Shown here piece by piece: positions 42,981-54,189 of a DNA stretch of 64,000 nucleotides. The stretch spans positions 1,984,001-2,048,000 of the forward strand of contig OZ251225.1 in assembly GCA_965240325.2 (NCBI GenBank), given 5' to 3'. The notes under the pieces are model-generated. The model did not search any database, was not told the origin of the DNA, and worked only from the letters and a program-made list of their open reading frames with translations. The position numbers and the translations under genes were made by a program. Source of the stretch: Rebecca billardiae RCC1528. Its lineage: Eukaryota; Haptophyta. Numbering within the stretch: position 1 is the first letter of the stretch; each line of letters opens with the position of its first letter.

Positions 42981-45177
42981 TCAGCCGTCGCCGTGCGAGC
43001 GCTGATGCTCGCGCAGCTGCGCCAGCGTGACGATCAGCTTGGCGTGGCACGTCGGGCACGTCCAGTGGCGCGCCATGTGCTCACTGAAGCCGCTGCGCTC
43101 GTTGCCGCCCTCGGCGTCGGCGCGGGGCGCGGGCGCGCGGGCTGCCGACGCGCCCGCGCCGTGCCCTGGCGGGCCTGCCACCGGCGCCACGCCCGCTGCC
43201 GGCTGCTCGTGCCGCGGCCGAGCCGGCGGCGCGGCGAGCGCTCCCCAGCGCAGCCAGACCGCCACGTCCACACCGCGCGGCACCCTGTCCAGGCAGGCGT
43301 CTACCGCGGCGCGGTCGCCGCCCGCGGCCATCACGTCCGTCTGCAGCGCGTCCGCCTCCGCCTGCGCCAGCCGCAGCAGCCCGATCACCGCGGCCGGCCG
43401 CACCGGCCGCGGCGCGTCGCCGGCCGTGCGCGCGCAGAGGAACGCCTCGAGCTGCGCGCGCAGCGATTCAGGCTCGGCGCCGAAGGGCAGAGGGTCGGCG
43501 GCGCGCGCGATGTGCGCGATGGGCGCGGGCATCGAGCGCAGCGCGTCCTCGCGCGGCGCGCGCGGGTGCTGTGCCGCGATCGCGGCCGCGTCCGCCTCGT
43601 CCGCGCGCGCGTCCTCACGCGCACCCCCGCTCACCGCGCGCGCCCCGGAGCACACAGAGTTGCCTGAGCGGCCGCCGTCGTCGCGCGCGGCCGCCGAGCC
43701 GCGCGCGCGCTTGCGCCCGCCACCGCGTCGGGAGTCGGCGGGCTCCGGGCCGTCGTCCGCGCCACCGTCGTCCGCGCCCAGGCCGCCCTCAGCGGTGGCG
43801 GCGCGCACCGCGCGGGCCAGCTCGAGCTGCAGAGCCAGCCGCAACTCATGCGCGCGGAGCAGCAGCTGAGCGCACCCGCCGCTGCCGTGGCGCGCGGCGC
43901 GCGGCGCCGCCGCAGTCGCGCGCGCGGCAGCTGCCGTCGGCGCTTGGTCAGCGGCCGGTGCGCGCGGCGCCTGCGCCCGCTGCCCGTCCTCCCCCCGCGG
44001 GTCCGCACGCGCCGCGTCGCGTGGGCTGTGCACCTCGCGCTCGGCCTCGAGCTCGCGCAACTCGGGAGCGCGCGGCCCGAGATCGGCCTCCAGATCGAGA
44101 TCGGCCTCGAGATCGAAGAGCAGCCAATCATCGATCAGCAGCCGGCGGCAGCATTCGCTCGTCTCCACGCGGCCGGCGGCGAGGAGGAGCGAGGGCAGCG
44201 CGCGCGTGGGCACCGCGCCGAGCACGTACGGCCGCGTGGTGTGCAGCACGCTCGCGTAGCCGTACGCGCGCGCGCCGCCGCCGCCGCCACTGCCGCCGCC
44301 GCCATCGCCGCCGCCGCGCGGCGCGGGCGCGCGCAGCGGTTCACCCCACAGCGCCGACGACGGGTGCACGCGCGCGTCCACGCCGTGTCGGGTGCAGAGC
44401 AGCTGCTCGGCGGGCGGGAGCGAGCCGTTCGCCGCGTGCGCGACGGCGACGTTGGGGTAGCACGCGGCGAAGAGCGCGTGCCGCAGCAGCGCCTCCGCCG
44501 CGCCATCGCTGCCGTCGGCATCGGCGGCAGCGCCCGTGCGGCCATGCGCGGCCGCGGCCGCGCCGCCGTCCACGCCATGTGCCGCCGCCGCGCGGAGCGC
44601 GCCGCCGCCCGCGCGCATGAGCTGCGCGTGGCGGAACGCGACGCCCGCCAGGGCAGATTCGTCCTCCTCCGCCTCCTCGCCCCCCGCCTCCGCCTCCTCG
44701 CCGCCGCCCATCCCAGCGGCAAGCCCAGTCAGCTCGCCGTCGGCGCCGCGCGCCAACACAAGCGGCCGCGCGCGCCCGAGTGTGTCCAAGTCGCGCGCCG
44801 ACCGCAGCGCGCCGAGCTCGGCGGCGCTGATCGAGGTGCGCGGCGCGCGGCGCGCGGCGCTCGCGCGCGCGCCCGCGCGCGCGCAGAGCACGCGCAGCTG
44901 CCGCCGCAGCTGCAGCTCGAGCTGGCACGCGTCGTACAACTTCACCTCGTCGAGCGCGCGCGCGCGGCACCAAGCGCGGCCCGCGGCGCCGCCCGCGCGC
45001 GCCGCCACGATGGCGGAGGGCGCGGGCGCGCCGCCGCGTGGCGCGGGGCCGGCGCCGCCCGCGCGCCCTTCGACGACCGCGAGCCACTTGGCGCGCAGCT
45101 CGAGCAGGCACAGCGCGTCGCCGCGCGAGCGGTCGCCCAGGGCCGCGTCCCTCGCGCGCGCCACAGGCTCTGCCAGT

Positions 45178-45246
<69 letters not shown>

Positions 45247-47228
45247 AGCAAGGGAGACGGGACGGAGATGAGGGCGCTGGCGCCGAGCGCGGCGTCGAGG
45301 CAGCCGAGCGCGGCGCCGAGCGCGCACAGCCGGCCGACGAGCGGCTCGACTGGCAGGAACGCGAGGAACGTGCCCAGTGCCGTCAGCGTCTCGTCGTCGA
45401 CGTCGCCTGCCGTCGCGCCCGCCGCGCGCAGCGCGCGCTCGGCCGCGCGCGCCGCGCGCCGCGGCGGCGGGTCGAGAAACGGAAAGGACTCGAGGCGGCC
45501 GCGGAAGCCGAGCGCGCGCACGTGGAGGAGCACGCCCTCGGGCGGGACGCGGCGCACCTCCGGCGGCTCGTGCGCCGCCATCCCCTCCAGCTCCGCGCGC
45601 GAGTACAGCCGGAACGCCAGCCCAGGCCCGGTGCGGCCGGCGCGCCCCGCGCGCTGCGCCGCCGCCGCCTGTGAGATCCAAGCCGTCGCGAGCGTGCGGA
45701 CCGCGCCCGCCGCCTGGTGGGACATCACCTTGCCCAGCCCGCAGTCGATGACGAAGCGCACGCCGGGGATCGTCACCGACGTCTCGGCGATGTTCGTCGC
45801 GAGCACCAGCTTGCGCACGCCCGGCGGCGCCGGCCGGAACGCCGCCGCCTGCTCGTCGGCCGAGAGAGAACCGTGCAACGCTACTAGCACCCACCGGCCG
45901 GCGCGCGCCGCGTATGGCGCGAGCGTATCTCGGAGGGCGGAGATCTCGCGCGCGCCGGGGAGGAAGCAGAGGCAGTCCCCGCGCTCGGCGCGCGGCGTGC
46001 TCTCGTCGATCCGCTGCAGCAGGTGCACGTACCGCGCGGGCGCGAGCAGCTCGCCGATGCGTGACGGGTGCAGCCGGCGGTTGGCGCCGCCGCCGGCCTC
46101 AGCGCCGCCGTCATCGCCGCCGCCGCCGCCGCCGCCGCGTGCCGCGCCGTGCGCGAGCGACGGGCGCCCTCGCCGCCCATCCGCGCCGTTGGGCACGCCC
46201 ACGTGCTCGATCGCCACCGGGAACGAGCGGCCGGGCACCGTGACCAGCGCCGGCTCCGCGCCGGTCCCCTCGCGCAAGTAAGCGCAGAGCGCGCTCGCGT
46301 CCAGAGTAGCTGACATCAGCAGCAGCCGCGCGCGCGGTCGGTGGGCGAGCATCTGGCGGCAGACGGCGAGGAGCAGGTCGGTCGCGACGTGCCGCTCGTG
46401 CACCTCGTCGAGCACCACCACCTCGTGCCGCCGCAGCGCCGGGTCCGCCACCGCCTCGCGCAGGAGGATTCCCTCAGTGACGAAGCACAGGGCGGCGCGC
46501 GGCCCGGCGGTCGAGTCGAAGCGGACGACGTGGCCGACGGAGCCGCGCGGCTCGCGGAGGGCCTCGGCACCGACGCGCCGCGCGAGCGAGATCGCCGCGA
46601 GCCGGCGCGGCTGCGTCACCACCACGTGGCGGTACCCCGCCCGCAGCAGCATCTGTGGCACCTGCGTCGATTTCCCAGAGCCCGTCTCCGCCTGCACAAT
46701 AACTATTTGGTGGTCGCGCACCGCGGAGAGGATGGCGGGCTCGGCGGCGGAGACGGGCAGGGCGAGGCGCGAGGCGCGCAGCGCGCGCAACGACTCCAGG
46801 CCCGCGCGCTGCGCAAAGTCCTCGTACAGCAGCGCCGTCTCGCGCGCGGCCGCGGCCGTCGCCTCGCTCAGACCGCGCGGCCGCCGCCCGCTCGGCTCGG
46901 GCGCGAGCGCAAAGTTGACGCGGTAGCGCGGCGCGTACGTCGCGGGAAGGCCGAGCGCGGCGACTCGCTCGGCGATGCTCGCGCTGGCGGGCGCGGGGCC
47001 GGTGCGCGCGCGCGCCGGCGCGGCCGGCGCCGGCGCGGCCGGACGCGCGGCCGGCCCCGGCCCCGGCGCGGCCGTCGCTGCGGCTGCGCTGGCACGCTCA
47101 CGAGCGGCGCGCACGCCCTCGAGCTTGCGCGCAAACTCGGCAAAGTCCTCCGCACACTCGCGCGGAAAGAGCCCGCCGTCGCCGCACACGTACTCCACGG
47201 CTGCAGCCTCGTCGTCGCGCCCCGTCAT
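42981..47228 (-). CDS. DHX34: DHX34-like DEAH/RHA RNA helicase
   Basis: Intronless, 1,415 residues from ATG 47228. All SF2 motifs are present: GETGSGKST (about residue 178), TQPRRLAAISLA, DEVHERH (motif II, DEVH as in DHX34), SATLD (about 303), TNIAETSVTIPG, and QRAGRAGRTG (about 523). Winged-helix/HA2 and OB-type regions follow; the segments WISQAAAAQRAGRAGRTGPG and WCRARALDEVKLY match the DHX34 pattern well. DHX34 promotes nonsense-mediated mRNA decay with UPF1/SMG1 in animals. Additions relative to animal proteins are a poly-Gly run (+ strand 45182-45245, (CCG)n), a Gly/Asp-rich stretch and a C-terminal C2H2 finger (CPTCHAKLIVTLAQLREHQR). It is parent to fragments P1-P3. The frame stays open upstream to a GTG at 47312, but the first ATG is preferred. 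Confidence 0.85.
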
Positions 47229-47319
47229 CGCTCCATCATCTATCAGACTATCACCGTCATTGTTGCGGGACGGCAGCCATCCTGGCCGGCCGCCGGCGAA
47301 GCTGGTGAGCACATCAAGC

Positions 47320-48830
47320 CACCGCTAACCACTGGGGACACGGCACCCAGGGTCGGAGAAAATCGGCGCGCTTTTTATTTCCGCCTTGCATTTATTCAGC
47401 CGCGCGCTGCGCGGCGGACGCGCGCGTCTCGGGCGAGCGGGCGACGGCGCCGCGCTCCCGTGCGTGTGGACGATCCCGCGAGCGCAGAGCCGGCGAGCTA
47501 GGCTGGGCAGTCGTGCTGAAGTGCCATTCGCCGCTTCGCGCCGCGCATCGCATTCGGCTGTACTTGCCTCGGGCCAGCACTTGTCTGTGCACACCGCCAC
47601 ACGGCCAGCCTCGCCCGCGTGCGCCATGCGAGGCGAGACACACACAGAGCATGCGCTTCCGCGCGGCGAGGCCTACGCTGTACGCACTGCGCTACCTTGC
47701 GCCGCCGCGCATGAGCGCGGGTCCGAACAGCTGCGTTCAGGTGTGCTGATTGCATCATTCATGCGAGCCGATTGGTCGAACAAGCGCTCTGGCCCGACGA
47801 TGACGTTGCAGCGCACGCCATGCTGATATGCGGTGACGCGGAGCATGTGCGCTCGCGCGGAGTGGCCACACACGTGACCGCTGTCCAGCTCTGCCCCGGC
47901 ATTGAACTCCCTGACTCGTGCTCCGACGTCAATCTTGGCCCGAGCTAGTACGTGCATGCATGCGTGCTGATGCAGAATATACCTGAACGAGGCCCATGAT
48001 GGCCTGCGTGTATGTGCCTCCTCGGATGACATGGCGCGTGTATGAATGTGTGTATACTACCTTGTCAAGCAGTAGCTCACGTCTGGACGTTCGTGTCGAA
48101 CTTGACGGTGCGCATCGTGCACACACGGTCAGCCTTGATAGACGCACCCGTGCAGCCGGAAGGCAGCATCAGCCTGCCTAAGACGTGAGCATCCAGCCCC
48201 GACGCCGCTTCCGGTGCCTGAATGGCGCGCGCTCCTTTCACGCGGGAATGTACTCACTACATCACTATCCAGAAGGGCGCATGTCAGTGCTTTGCATGCT
48301 CACACGACCCTCGCCGTAGGTCGATGCCAACCGCTGCGTGATGCTCGATCATGCCTTTTGACGGCTGTGTGACCCGTGCAGATGCGTATGCCAGGCAGCG
48401 TACTGTGACGAGCGATGCCGCGTGCATAAACTACCTGGACATTGCCCAGTGCAACCAAGTGCCGGACGCCGACGCCGCTGCTCGCGGCACGCGTGCAGTC
48501 AGCCGAGGAATGCACACAACTTCCTTGTTGGTGCGGCGCACGCGATGGCCTGAGGCGCGGCGGATGCAGTGATTCCGAACGGCGAGCGGTGGAACGACGC
48601 AAATGGCTGCTCTTCAGCCGCGCTCAACCACGCGCACCGCCTTCGCGGGCACGCAACTACCGCAGGAGGGCGCGCAGTCGGCGCCCATCTCGCCCCTCCA
48701 GCGCCGCCCAGCGCGCTGTCAGCGCAGCCGCCAGCGGCAGAGGTTGGTGGTGCTCTGACGGCATCACCAACATATTCGGAAAAGAAAATCCCCACCCGAA
48801 ATTCCTGCGCCCAGTGGGACCTTTGATCGG
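47320..48830. other. 1,511-bp insertion between helicase and array B
   Basis: In copies C and D the helicase-proximal and array-proximal halves of the spacer are adjacent; at this locus they are separated by this sequence. AAGC occurs on both sides (47316-47319 and 48831-48834), consistent with a 4-bp target duplication, though four bases could match by chance. The termini show no strong inverted repeat. No transposase or other gene is recognised inside; frames are short or Arg-rich. Confidence 0.5.
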
Positions 48831-48925
48831 AAGCTGCCGAGCTTGCCGCGCTGCGCAGTGCGAGTTGCGGACCCTGGACACCCTTGGCTCGGCGACGCGC
48901 GCGCAGTCGGTGCGCTGCGCACAAG

Positions 48926-51205
48926 ATGGACGACGTGAGCAGCCGCAAGTGTGGTCACACCGGCTGCACCACGTGGCCTCACTTCGGCATGCCGGGCGAC
49001 GCGCGCGCCAGCCGGTGCGCTGCGCACAAGCTGGCGGGCATGGTCGACGTGAAGAGCCCCAAGTGTGGTCACGCGGGCTGCACCACGCAGCCTTCGTTCG
49101 GCATGCCGGGCGACGCGCGCGCCAGCCGGTGCGCTACGCACAAGCTGGCCGGCATGGTCGACGTGAGCAGCCGCAAGTGTGGTCACACCGGCTGCACCAC
49201 GCGGCCTAACTTCGGCATGCCGGGCGACGCGCGCGCCAGTCGGTGCGCTGCGCACAAGCTGGCCGGCATGGTCGACGTGAGCCACCCCAAGTGTGGTCAC
49301 ACCGGCTGCACCACGCATCCTAACTTTGGCATGCCGGGCGGCGCGCGCGCCAGTCGGTGCGCTACGCACAAGCTGGCGGGCATGGTCGACGTGAAGAGCC
49401 CCAAGTGTGGTCACGCGGGCTGCACCACGCAGCCTTCGTTCGGCATGCCGGGCGACGCGCGCGCCAGCCGGTGCGCTACGCACAAGCTGGCCGGCATGGT
49501 CGACGTGAGCAGCCGCAAGTGTGGTCACACCGGCTGCACCACGCGGCCTAACTTCGGCATGCCGGGCGACGCGCGCGCCAGTCGGTGCGCTGCGCACAAG
49601 CTGGCCGGCATGGTCGACGTGAGCCACCCCAAGTGTGGTCACACCGGCTGCACCACGCATCCTAACTTTGGCATGCCGGGCGACGCGCGCGCCAGTCGGT
49701 GCGCTACGCACAAGCTGGCCGGCATGGTCGACGTGAGCAGCCGCAAGTGTGATCATGCTGGCTGCACCACGCGGCCTTACTTCGGCAAGCCGGGTGACGC
49801 GCGCGCCAGCCGGTGCGCTACGCACAAGCTGGCCGGCATGGTCGACGTGAGGAGCCGCAAGTGTGATCACGCGGGCTGCACCACGCGGCCTTACTTCGGC
49901 ATGCCGGGTGACGCGCGCGCCAGCCGGTGCGCTGCGCACAAGCTGGCCGGCATGGTCGACGTGAAGCACCCCAAGTGTGATCACGTCGGCTGCACCAAGC
50001 GGCCTTACTTCGGCATGCCGGGCGATGCGCGCGCCAGCCGGTGCGCTGCGCACAAGCTGGCCGGCATGGTCGACGTGAGAAACCCCAAGTGTGGTCACGC
50101 CGGCTGCACCAAGCAGCCTTACTTCGGCATGCCGGGCGACGCGCGCGCCAGTCGGTGCGCTACGCACAAGCTGGCCGGCATGGTCGACGTGAGCAGCCGC
50201 AAGTGTGATCATGCTGGCTGCACCACGCGGCCTTACTTCGGCAAGCCGGGTGACGCGCGCGCCAGCCGGTGCGCTACGCACAAGCTGGCCGGCATGGTCG
50301 ACGTGAGGAGCCGCAAGTGTGATCACGCGGGCTGCACCACGCGGCCTTACTTCGGCATGCCGGGTGACGCGCGCGCCAGCCGGTGCGCTGCGCACAAGCT
50401 GGCCGGCATGGTCGACGTGAAGCACCCCAAGTGTGATCACGTCGGCTGCACCAAGCGGCCTTACTTCGGCATGCCGGGCGATGCGCGCGCCAGCCGGTGC
50501 GCTGCGCACAAGCTGGCCGGCATGGTCGACGTGAGAAACCCCAAGTGTGGTCACGCCGGCTGCACCAAGCAGCCTTACTTCGGCATGCCGGGCGACGCGC
50601 GCGCCAGTCGGTGCGCTACGCACAAGCTGGCCGGCATGGTCGACGTGAAGAACCCCACGTGCGGTCACGCCGGCTGCACCATGCGGCCTTACTTCGGCAT
50701 GCCAAGCGACGCGCGCGCCAGCCGATGCGCTACTCACAAGCTGGCCGGCATGGTGTTCAGTCGACTCGCCGTCTCCAAGCGCAGGCTGGAGCATGGCACC
50801 GGCGACCAGGGCACACGCGCCGCGAAGCGACGGCACAAACACACCGGCAGCATTGCGGCTGTTACGGACGCCGCGCCGCAGCTGGCCGCACCGCCGCCGC
50901 TCGTCGCAGTCACCATCGTCCGCTGGCGCTTGCCAGATGGCACGATCTACTCGGTTGATGACGGGGTGGTCGATGATGGTGCCCTTGCCCTGGACGAGCG
51001 GCATCAGCGTGGCAATGCAGGTGACGCAATCCGGGCTGCCCCTGGCAACTGCGACCAGGGACTACCTGCAAGCATCAACACTACCGCTGCGCCAGGACTA
51101 CCATCATCATCGATGGCGGCGGGGGCAGCACGACGGCAGCAACCAGAGGACATACCTGTGGTGATGGCCAGGAGGGTCCCGGCCCGCGACGCCGCAGGCC
51201 GATGA
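48926..51205 (+). CDS. EsV-1-7 repeat protein, array B (16 units)
   Basis: From ATG 48926 (MDDVSSRKCGHTGC) the frame encodes 759 residues: sixteen perfect 38-residue EsV-1-7 units (C-X4-C-X16-C-X2-H-X12), then the shared tail with RAAKRRHKH and IVRWRLPDGTIYSVDDG. Variable positions lie just before and after the CX4C pair (TTQPSF, TTRPNF, TTHPNF, TKRPYF and so on). Units 2-4 equal 5-7, and units 8-11 equal 12-15, so the array grew by recent multi-unit duplication. Upstream, the degenerate first unit seen in other copies is out of frame (net shift near 48895-48915), which supports the internal ATG here. Probably a zinc-binding nuclear protein by motif and basic patch; molecular function of the family is unknown. 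Confidence 0.8.
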   Translation: MDDVSSRKCGHTGCTTWPHFGMPGDARASRCAAHKLAGMVDVKSPKCGHAGCTTQPSFGMPGDARASRCATHKLAGMVDVSSRKCGHTGCTTRPNFGMPGDARASRCAAHKLAGMVDVSHPKCGHTGCTTHPNFGMPGGARASRCATHKLAGMVDVKSPKCGHAGCTTQPSFGMPGDARASRCATHKLAGMVDVSSRKCGHTGCTTRPNFGMPGDARASRCAAHKLAGMVDVSHPKCGHTGCTTHPNFGMPGDARASRCATHKLAGMVDVSSRKCDHAGCTTRPYFGKPGDARASRCATHKLAGMVDVRSRKCDHAGCTTRPYFGMPGDARASRCAAHKLAGMVDVKHPKCDHVGCTKRPYFGMPGDARASRCAAHKLAGMVDVRNPKCGHAGCTKQPYFGMPGDARASRCATHKLAGMVDVSSRKCDHAGCTTRPYFGKPGDARASRCATHKLAGMVDVRSRKCDHAGCTTRPYFGMPGDARASRCAAHKLAGMVDVKHPKCDHVGCTKRPYFGMPGDARASRCAAHKLAGMVDVRNPKCGHAGCTKQPYFGMPGDARASRCATHKLAGMVDVKNPTCGHAGCTMRPYFGMPSDARASRCATHKLAGMVFSRLAVSKRRLEHGTGDQGTRAAKRRHKHTGSIAAVTDAAPQLAAPPPLVAVTIVRWRLPDGTIYSVDDGVVDDGALALDERHQRGNAGDAIRAAPGNCDQGLPASINTTAAPGLPSSSMAAGAARRQQPEDIPVVMARRVPARDAAGR
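49040..50630 (+). repeat. Higher-order repeats inside array B
   Basis: The 114-bp units form two higher-order blocks: a three-unit block (about 342 bp) repeated from about 49040 to 49725, and a four-unit block (about 456 bp) repeated from about 49726 to 50630. Sequence between block copies is identical or nearly so at synonymous sites too, which points to recent unequal exchange. Confidence 0.8.
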
Positions 51206-51700
51206 AGCCGTGAAGCGTGGCTCATCGTGATGATTTCCCGGCGGCCATCACGGCCAGCTTGCGTTTGAGCGAGCGCCGCCATCGGGCCGCCGATTCCGAG
51301 ACGGCACCGGCCACGGCCGACGCCACCGGCCGTGGTTCTTCAGCGCGTTCGACTTCACGCCCCTGTTCCGCTCATGTCGACAGGCGCCCCTCCACTCGCG
51401 GCCGGCAGGGGCTCGCCCACCTCGCTGCTCAAGACCTTCCCACCGTCACACCGTGGCACCGACTCTGACTGGGACCTGCCAGCCGCACGTCGGCACGCTC
51501 GGCTGTCGGCAAGCAGCTGCCCATCCCGGAGGCGTGCGCGCTGGCGCAGAAGCACGGGTACGACGCGGTGCATCTTGACGTGGACTTCCTGCTCGAGCCC
51601 TGACCCGACGCGGTGGTCGCGCTGCTCGCTCAGCACTGCGGCGCCTCCGGAACTTCCAGGCCGGCCCGGGCGGCTGGCTGGATGAAGGCTGCAGCCTGCT
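51206..51700 (+). other. Conserved downstream module, copy B
   Basis: Homologous to 19990-20484, 54190-54676 and 57101-57684. Encodes parts of the same peptide (MSTGAPPLAAGRGSPTSLLK; then IPEACALAQKHGYDAVHLDV in another frame), but a TGA interrupts after LLEP at 51601. Degenerate. Confidence 0.45.
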
Positions 51701-51769
51701 GCCACAGCTGCTGACAGCTGCGGAGCTGCCAGGACTGGTACTGGTAGCGTGGTGGGATACTTGACGAGT

Positions 51770-52172
51770 GGTACTGGTGACCTGTAGTCAGCTACTCTAA
51801 CTCTGTCCTGGACCTGAGCACGAATGATGACGAGTGACGAATGTGGCAGTCGCCAGTCGGCGACCGAGTCGTCGTAGACTCGTCGTAGCTAGTCGTACGT
51901 AGTAGTAGACGGTAGTAGTGTCGTCTGCTGCTTGCAGACTTTCATTGCGCGTAGTGCTGCTGATGATGCGCATCATCGTCATCGATCACGCTGCGCGCGC
52001 ATATCATTTGCTTAGACGCAGCAGACGAACGTGATGATGCATGGCAGCAGCAGAGTCTCAGTGATGCCCACTGGTAACCATCGTCGTACGTTGACGATCG
52101 TCGGTCAGGGGCCATTCGCATCGTGCTGCGGTAGGCTATGTACTGCAGTCGCAGCACGGCTGCACCCGCCGG
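51770..52172. other. AT-rich segment and shared tail of fragment P2
   Basis: The part from about 51960 to 52172 matches the tails behind fragments P1 and P3 (GCGCGCATATCAT, CGTGATGATG and TTGACGATCGTTGGTCAGGG-like pieces). It marks the common truncation junction of the helicase copies. The first part is without recognisable features. Confidence 0.55.
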
Positions 52173-53063
52173 CGTGGGCGAGCATCTGGCGGCAGACTGC
52201 GAGGAGCAGGTCGGTCGCGACGTGCCGCTCGTGCACCTCGTCGAGCACCACCACCTCGTGTGCCGCCGCAGCGCCGGGTCCGCCACCGCCTCGCGCAGGA
52301 GGATCCCCCCAGCGACGAAGCACAGGGCGGCGCGCGGCCCGGCGGTCGAGTCGAAGCGGACGACGTGGCCGACGGAGCCGCGCGGCTCGCGGAGGGCCTC
52401 GGCACCGACGCGCGGCGCGAGCGAGATCGCCGCGAGCCGGCGCGGCTGCGTCACCACCACGTGGCGGTACCCCGCCCGCAGCAGCATCTGTGGCACCTGC
52501 GTCGATTTCCCAGAGCCCGTCTCCGCCTGCACAATAACTATTTGGTGGTCGCGCACCGCGGAGAGGATGGCGGGCTCGGCGGCGGAGACGGGCAGGGCGA
52601 GGCGCGAGGCGCGCAGCGCGCGCAACGACTCCAGGCCCGCGCGCTGCGCAAAGTCCTCGTACAGCAGCGCCGTCTCGCGCGCGGCCGCGGCCGTCGCCTC
52701 GCTCAGACCGCGCGGCCGCCGCCCGCTCGGCTCGGGCGCGAGCGCAAAGTTGACGCGGTAGCGCGGCGCGTACGTCGCGGGAAGGCCGAGCGCGGCGACT
52801 CGCTCGGCGATGCTCGCGCTGGCGGGCGCGGGGCCGGTGCGCGCGCGCGCCGGCGCGGCCGGCGCCGGCGCGGCCGGACGCGCGGCCGGCCCCGGCCCCG
52901 GCGCGGCCGTCGCTGCGGCTGCGCTGGCACGCTCACGAGCGGCGCGCACGCCCTCGAGCTTGCGCGCAAACTCGGCAAAGTCCTCCGCACACTCGCGCGG
53001 AAAGAGCCCGCCGTCGCCGCACACGTACTCCACGGCTGCAGCCTCGTCGTCGCGCCCCGTCAT
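52173..53063 (-). pseudogene. DHX34-like helicase 5' fragment, P2
   Basis: From ATG 53063 nearly identical to the intact helicase through Walker A and TQPRRLAAISLA. A two-base insertion near 52259-52262 shifts the frame just before the DEVH motif, and homology stops at the same point as in P1 (the ATGCTCGCCCAC codons) before motif III. Divergent from array C; spacer intact and short. Confidence 0.88.
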
Positions 53064-53187
53064 CGCTCCATCATCTATCACCGTCATTGTTGCGGGACGG
53101 CAGCCATCCTGGCCGGCCGCCGGCGAAGCTGGCAAGCTGCCGAGCTTGCCGCGCTGCGCAGTGCGAGTTGCGGACCCTGGACCAAGG

Positions 53188-54189
53188 ATGGACACCCTTG
53201 CCTGGACACCCTTCCGGCTTGGCTCGGCGACGCACAACGCCAGCCGGTGCGCTGCGCACAAGCTGGCCGGCATGGTCGACGTGAGCAGCCGCAAGTGTGG
53301 TCACGCCGGCTGCACCACGTGGCCTCACTTCGGCATGCCGGGCGACGCGCGCGCCAGCCGGTGCGCTGCGCACAAGCTGGCCGGCATGGTCGACGTGAAG
53401 CACCCCACGTGTGGTCACGCAGGCTGCACCACGCGGCCTTACTTTGGCTTGCCCGGCGACGCGCGCGCCAGCCGGTGCGCTACGCACAAGCTGGCCGGCA
53501 TGATCGACGTGAAGAACCCCAAGTGCGGTCACGCCGGCTGCACCACGCGGCCTTCGTTCGGCATGCCAGGCGACGCGCGCGCCAGCCGGTGCGCTACGCA
53601 CAAGCTGGCCGGCATGGTCGACGTGAAGAACCCCACGTGTGGTCACGCCGGCTGCACCAAGGGGCCTTCGTTCGGCATGCCGGGTGACGCGCGCGCCAGC
53701 CGGTGCGCTACGCACAAGCTGGCCGGCATGGTGAACACTCGGCTCGCCGTCTCCAAGTCCAAGCGCAGGCTGGAGCATGGCACCGGTGACCAGGGCACAC
53801 GCGCCGCAAAGCGACGGCACAAACACACCGGCAGCATTGCGGCTGTCTCGGACGCAGCGCTGCAGCTGCCCGCACCGCCGCCGCTCGTCGCAGTCACCAT
53901 TGTCCGCTGGCGCTCGTCAGATGGCACGATCCACTCGGTTGACGACGGGGTGGTCGATGATGGTGCCCTTGCCCTGGACGAGCGGCGTCAGCGTGGCAAT
54001 GCAGGTGACGCAATCCGGGCTGCCCCTGGCAACTACGACCAGGGACCACCAGCAAGCATCAACACCACAGCTGTGCCAGCACTACCATCATCATCGATGG
54101 TGGCAGGAGCAGCACGACGACAGCAACCACAGGACATACCTGTGGTGATGGCCAGGAGGGTCCCGGCCCGCGACGCTGCAGGCCGATGA
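53188..54189 (+). CDS. EsV-1-7 repeat protein, array C (4 units)
   Basis: 333 residues from ATG 53188 (MDTLAWTPFRLGSATHNASR). This copy has a small duplication (GGACACCCTT twice near 53190-53212) that creates the in-frame ATG ahead of the array. A half unit (RCAAHKLAGM) is followed by four perfect EsV-1-7 units and the shared tail with RAAKRRHKH and IVRWRSSDGTIHSVDDG. The frame also stays open far upstream on the antisense of helicase fragment P2, which I regard as coincidental. Start context makes this the most complete small member of the four. Confidence 0.75.
   Translation: MDTLAWTPFRLGSATHNASRCAAHKLAGMVDVSSRKCGHAGCTTWPHFGMPGDARASRCAAHKLAGMVDVKHPTCGHAGCTTRPYFGLPGDARASRCATHKLAGMIDVKNPKCGHAGCTTRPSFGMPGDARASRCATHKLAGMVDVKNPTCGHAGCTKGPSFGMPGDARASRCATHKLAGMVNTRLAVSKSKRRLEHGTGDQGTRAAKRRHKHTGSIAAVSDAALQLPAPPPLVAVTIVRWRSSDGTIHSVDDGVVDDGALALDERRQRGNAGDAIRAAPGNYDQGPPASINTTAVPALPSSSMVAGAARRQQPQDIPVVMARRVPARDAAGR

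Noticed and set aside
47386-48830. Frames within the insertion, including one running into array B in another frame (48442-49209)
   Set aside because: The array portion of that frame destroys the Cys/His spacing and the upstream part has no domain.
48926-50750. Direct repeats that could suggest a CRISPR array
   Set aside because: Units are 114 bp, contiguous, coding and lack unique spacers; this is a eukaryotic protein repeat.
48764-51004. 746-codon minus-strand open frame over array B
   Set aside because: It is the reverse complement of the EsV-1-7 coding repeats and lacks the Cys/His spacing; the sense frame explains the sequence.
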